Assembly: GCA_000827205.1 (NCBI GenBank)
Contig: KN832564.1
Location: 219,470-283,469, forward strand
Reading direction: 5' to 3'
Length of the DNA stretch: 64,000 nt
Source: Plicaturopsis crispa FD-325 SS-3
Lineage: Eukaryota > Basidiomycota > Agaricomycetes > Amylocorticiales > Amylocorticiaceae
Part shown: piece after piece, positions 59,258 through 64,000 of the stretch
How the letters are laid out: each line of letters begins with the position of its first letter
Position numbering within the stretch: position 1 is the first letter of the stretch
Program-made: the position numbers and the translations under genes
The notes under the pieces: model-generated
The model's database searches: none
What the model saw: only the letters and a program-made list of their open reading frames with translations
What the model was told of the DNA's origin: nothing

Positions 59258-62200
59258 TCACAAGAACGACATCCAGCTGTCATCCTTCCAATTCGTCGTC
59301 AGCGCCCCAAAGTCAAAGTTAAGCGTGTCCACCACGGGCACGCGGAAATTCGCGTTCGCGGTCGACGTCCTTAGCAGCGGGATGATCGAGCTCCCGTCCG
59401 ACGAGATGTCGTACGCAAAGTTCCCGGAGTACGGCACCACCCTCGCCGCCGTGCCATCCGCGTGCGCCTGGTGGTCCACGGCGGCGAGCGTGAGGCACTG
59501 GCTCGTGAGCGGCTCCGGGCACGGGTGGTGGAACGACGGCGCGCGGTTGTGCGACTCGTGCAGGATGTCGAGCAGGGTCCTGTGCGCGTTCGCGAACGCC
59601 CCGAGCACCTGCGGGTCCGGGAGCGTCCCCGAGCCAGACCCGGACCCAGTGCCAGAGGAGCCAGGGCCCTCTTGGCTGCCCTGCCGGACGTGGGAGGAGC
59701 CGGTGTTGTTGTGCAGCCACTGCGTATAGATGGCCCGGGATTTGTCAACCATCGTTTCGAGGATCGGCTTCGGGCATGAATCGGTAAGTCAGTCAGTCAG
59801 GTGCAAAAAAAAGCGGAAGCGGAGTTAGAGCAGCGGACGTACGATCACTTGGAAGGGCCTCTGGGACCGACTCTTCGTGATTTTGAATAGCTGCAATGCC
59901 CTTTCGAGCTGCTGGAGTGCCATGGGAGATATGCACAGATGTGGTGCTCGCGAGACCAGGAGACATAAGGCAACCTAAGATGTTCCCGTTAGTCGCCGGG
60001 ATCTACATTCGTACAAGCGGAAACACCTACAGCAGCGGAAAACGCGTTCGCGAAGAAGGACAAGAACCGTAACGTCATGTCCGGCTCCTGGTCCGCCAGC
60101 GTCTCGATGATGTCAATAAGCCGCACCGCGCTACGGTACACAGCGATGATAGACGGCGCATACTGCGTTCGCCTACTGAGCGTACTCGTACTGCTCAGCG
60201 CGCGCGTGAAGAACGTGCGATGCAGCTGCAAGAACGCTACACCCGCAAAATATCAGTATACAATCCAATGTAACTGGTTAGATACGGCAAGGACGCACTG
60301 GACTCAAGGGAGCTCGCGAGCGTCGCCTGCTGCATGGCAAGATACCTTGACGCGCGCGGGTTCGGGAATTGCAGCATCGGCGGGATGTACGCGTCGCGGA
60401 TCTTCTTGTCTATCTCGATCACCGCGCGGTAGTCCGGCGCGGGCGAGGTGACGAGCTCGAGCGCCGGGCTGAGGTAATGCACGTACGACGAGTGCTTCCA
60501 CTCCTGGTCTGCAGCACGCGGAATCACAAAACGTCAGCGGGCGGTGACAAAAAAGAAGGAAGGAAGGGGGAGTGCGACGCACAGTGGTTCAGGCTCTCGG
60601 AAGGGTCGTACCCCGCCTCAGGCGTGTACGACGGCCGCTTACAGTCCGAATGCTGTAGCAACAGCGATGGCGGGCGCCCAAGTGACAACGACTGTACGCG
60701 TACGACCACATCAGCCACACCAATTAAAATTATATAAAAAAGCAACGCACGAGACGGGCGTCTAGATGGAGGAGATCCCAGAAGAGCGCGCGGCGCTTAT
60801 CTACCTCCTCAGGGATGACCTTGGACCCCACATCATCACGATCTGTATACAATATGCAAAAAAAAATTATTGCGTCCGCGCGCGCAGGTCAGTACAATCA
60901 GACTAAGCCGCGGTCAATCAGGGCGGGGCTTACGGAGGCCGATCTGTAAGGACACATATCAGTATGTCCCGATGACGGGTGCACCAGACCCGACGGAGGA
61001 GGGAAGGGACGCACGGACTGTGCGAGCTTCGCGGTCAAGCCCAGCATCCCCCACGCGTGCGCGATGCCCTTCTTCTTATCGCTAAACACCACCAGGTACC
61101 ACGTCATATAAAACTGGCAGGCAAAAATTCAAATTAATCTCGTCAGTTAGCTACGCGGGCGCCCGAAATGATCCGCCGGCGGGAAGTGAGTGGATGGATG
61201 ACTTACCAATACGATGACGGTGTCGACATTAGTGTCCTCCATGACGGGCGTCTCGCACACGCACGCGCGCGCGAGGTGGTGGTAGCGCTCGCCGTCGGGC
61301 GAGTCGGGCGGCTGCTTCAGGTCCACGAGCGACCCGATCGCGAGGATCATGAACAGCAGCCCCAGCCGCTGCGGGGAGAGCGATTCGAGCGGCGCGGTGT
61401 AGACGTGCCGCAGGAGGTTCGGGAAGAAGCTTTCGGACGGGTGGGGGTTGTATCTGCATGGTGTGACTTTGGTAAGGATGAGGGGGGAGGATTGGGGGGG
61501 AGGGACGTACTGCCAGAAAGCGTTCTCGCGTGCTTGCTCGTAGAGGTATGATGCGAGCTGTTGTGGAGGTAGGCATTGCCGCAGCCGTCCGCGCATTTCG
61601 ACATCCGGCGTGGGTGCGATAGACCGCGGCGTCGGGAATCCCTGGCTCAGCTTCAGTATCTCTGGCGAGAGATCCAGCGTCTGCCATTCCTGGTCATCGG
61701 AGCCAGAGCTACGATCGCCTGGATCTGGTGAAGGCTATGAGGATGCATGAGCTAAAGAGATGGACGGTACGAGTGGCAGGATCGGTGACCTCTAAATGAC
61801 GATGTGACCGTGCGGAGCCGTTTGTAGGCGAATAATGTATTTGTGACGACGACGCTAGGGCCATGTTGCCCATAGGGTCGATGATCTCTTCCTCGTCCCG
61901 ATTTTCGGCGTGGTTGTTCGAGCCTCCGTTGCGGAGCATGCCTGTCATGCCGTACAGTCTACATATGCATTCACATTCAAGCTCGGTCGAAGGAGAACGG
62001 AAAGCACGAGCAGACCCACCCGACGGTGTTCTTGATGAGAAGGAGGTCTTGCTGGAGCAGCGGATGCGACTCGGGCGGGCGCGGAGCATAGAGATCCTTG
62101 ACGGCTTCCTCGAGGTTTCGTATGCGGTCGCTCATTTGTATGATCTTGGCATGCAGTTGCTCTGTGTTTGCGAGGATGAAGCTGCCGGCGCATGAGAAGA

Positions 62201-62714
62201 TGCCGCTACGCGATGATTGGTAGACGACTCACCGACTGCCTTTCCCCGAGGTGAGTGCGCCTAGAGAGCCACACGCGGTCAGTACACGAAAACGCCTAGA
62301 TTGAATATCCCGACCTTGCGGGCATATTTCCGCACAGCCACGCTGTCAACGAAACTCGTTCAGAGCAAGGCAATGCGGATGACTGGCGGGCACGCACCTT
62401 TGTGCAAGATTTACAGGGAAAGACTCTGTCGCACTGGGGAAGGTGCAGTGTCAGAGAGTATGGGTAACCGAAAGCGTTGTTCGCAAACCTTCAATTTCAA
62501 TCTTGCGGGCGCGTAAGTAAATAAAGACAGGATGACGACGAGGGTGTTGCGAGACCACGCACCTGCGGCATTCCGCACACGACAACGGTGGTTTCCTGCC
62601 CGTTTTCTTTCGTTCTGGCGGCTGCGCTGGGCCCTCGTCTGGCAACGCAGGCGATATCCTACCGTCGGACTCCATCGAGTTGCGAGCCCGCTTGTAAGGG
62701 CGAGTAAGATCCAT
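59258..62714 (-). CDS. Zn2Cys6 transcription factor 2 (fungal-specific)
   Basis: A tandem paralogue of the neighbouring regulator. The ATG at 62714 starts MDLTRPYKRARNSMESDGRI with a GRKPPLSCAECRR end to exon 1. The zinc cluster continues LKLK (13-base exon at 62489-62501), CDRVFPCKSCTK, RGCAEICPQ, ALTSGKGSR, each on its own exon. FILANTEQLHAKIIQMSDRI and NLEEAVKDLY form the coiled-coil. The middle domain includes LASYLYEQARENAFWQ, LLFMILAIGSLVDLKQPPDS, WGMLGLTAKLAQS, DKRRALFWDLLHLDARLSLS and LGRPPSLLLQHSDC. A Gly/Ser-rich linker lies near 59600-59700, and the C-terminus is DDSWMSFL, matching gene 1's DQSWLSWF. The stop is at 59258-59260. More than ten introns. Colinear with gene 1 from the zinc cluster to the end, so tandem duplication is clear. 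Confidence 0.88.
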
Positions 62715-64000
62715 CGCGGAGTCTAAGGGAAGCTGTATAAGAAAAAGCTATGTGGAAAGTGAGCGATGGAAAGCCAAGGAAAAGGACAGGACGGAGTACG
62801 AACGAGCTGAGGATGGTGGTGGGCGGAGGGAAGGAAGCGAACTGTGGCCGAAGGGAAAGTGTAAAAGTACACACTCAACCAAAAATTCCCGAACAACGCG
62901 GAGACAGCCGCAGTCCGCCGCTTTCGGCGGACATCCAAATCACCCGCGGACTATCTCACGTGCTATATAGAACCCGCAGACCGGCCAAATCGGGAGGGTA
63001 GCCCACGTTTCGTTTCCCGATCGCCTTTGATTAAACGGAAGGCCGAAGTCCGGCATCTCATGCTTAAATTCAGCGTCCCACACCCTGTGTGTGGGCGTAT
63101 GCATAGTCCTTACGGCAGTGCAGTCATGGGGGTTCATCGTAAATACCCAGGGTGCCATCCGGAACACACACCACCTCTCGATCCGACGGTGACGGGCAGT
63201 CAGTACAGCGCCGGGTATCATCATCGCGAGCGCACGAGCAGGGCGAGGGAAACCAGGTCTTGCACCGGAGTTTGAACGCCCAGGAGCTTGCCAGCAGCAG
63301 CATCATTACAAGCACCGGTCCACGCAGGCGCTGCAGAGGCGGCTCGGAGGGCAGCATGCTCGCCGCCGATACTGATGGCTCGCTCGATCTGGGCATAGTC
63401 GGCGACGGTGTCAGAGATGCTTCAAGTACATGCTCTGAGGAATACTGATGATAGTAGCCACTTGGGGGTGGAAACGAAGCCGTAATGCAGTATCATCACT
63501 CGCTGCAACGCTGCTGCACCCACTACTGATCAGTAGGCTGGTCGATACCCGGCGCGATGATGCACACACACCCAAAAGTCGAGGGCCCATCTCCTTAAGC
63601 GAGCGAAGATAAGAGTTAATTTAGAAGCCAAGGTATTGATGTTAGCGAGCCTGGCGTTAGGAGATTACAGACGCACCGAGGAGGATCTGGGTTCGCCAGC
63701 TTCGATTCCTCGTTGGGGCTACACACACACAGCACGCAATCGGCTTGCTATGTATATAGCAAGTGACGCACAAACATGCGCAGAGCTACAAGCATCGAGT
63801 CGCAGTTTGGCGCTCACGGTGCCGAGTCACTGCTGCAAGGACACAGAAGGGCTACCGCGTACTGCACCGAAAGCACACCAAGACGCGAAGCAAAGGCTCT
63901 CCGCTCGGATCTGGTGAGGTAAACCGGAGTGATAGAATGCTGCAGAAGGACGCACGCGCACATGGACCGTCGCGCGCGGACCCAGATCGCACAAAGTCGC
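62715..64000. other. Right-end region without a confident gene
   Basis: It holds the promoter of Zn2Cys6 gene 2 and about 1 kb of unassigned sequence. A leftward 90-codon frame with an ATG at 63396 (MPRSSEPSVSAASMLPSEPP) contains a hydrophobic segment (GPVLVMMLLLASSWAF) and a cysteine-rich tail. It could be a small secreted or membrane protein, or an exon of a larger one, but I see no family and no supporting splice pattern. Confidence 0.35.

Noticed and set aside
63640-63725. ttcgattcc string resembling a tRNA T-loop
   Set aside because: The bases on either side do not pair into a T-stem and no cloverleaf can be drawn.

Overview
The window reads as nuclear DNA of a filamentous basidiomycete, most likely an agaricomycete. 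Genes are compact and carry many roughly 50-60 base GT-AG introns. Several exons are only 12-27 bases long. The gene content fits too: Kre9/KNH-domain secreted proteins in numbers, small secreted tyrosinases, a double-psi-barrel (expansin-like) protein, BTB genes, and Zn2Cys6 regulators. No rRNA, convincing tRNA, CRISPR array, LTR element or other recognisable mobile element was seen. Gene models were built by hand from splice signals and family motifs, so outer coordinates are firmer than inner exon edges.

Left part (1-13.8 kb): a truncated 4-coumarate-CoA-ligase-like enzyme (-), a SET-domain methyltransferase (+), a FluG-N-type amidohydrolase (-), two head-to-head BTB paralogues (one possibly broken), an NDT1/YIA6-like mitochondrial carrier (+) and a Pex8-like peroxin ending in a PTS1-like tripeptide (+).

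Secreted and cell-wall part (14-43.6 kb): tandem tyrosinases (-), then six Kre9/KNH-domain genes (20.1, 21.9, 28.9, 36.5, 37.9 and 41.3 kb), an intact GH16 beta-glucanase (25.4 kb) and a GH16 relic (35.3 kb), and a riboflavin-aldehyde-forming-enzyme-like barrel protein (42.9 kb). Four KNH genes encode bare secreted domains. Two add a Ser/Thr-rich stalk and a GPI-type tail and flank an ACMSD-type decarboxylase/hydrolase. Interspersed are an F-box-like gene, an EBP-type sterol isomerase and a large Rif1 homologue with N-terminal PP1-docking motifs. The picture is of locally duplicated genes for secreted wall proteins around ordinary housekeeping genes.

Right part (46.7-62.7 kb): the complex III assembly chaperone CBP3 (+), the F-BAR/C1/SH3 protein Bzz1 (+), the CCR4-NOT deadenylase CAF1 (-) and two tandem paralogous Zn2Cys6 transcription factors (-). 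Both factors split the zinc cluster with the same 13-base microexon.

Gene-poor stretches at 18-20.1, 26.9-28.9, 43.6-46.7, 51.3-53.6 and 62.7-64 kb hold only scattered exon-like segments that I could not assign. I found no clearly undescribed biological system. The strongest leads are the KNH/GH16 duplications, the microexons in conserved motifs, and the PP1-docking N-terminus of Rif1.
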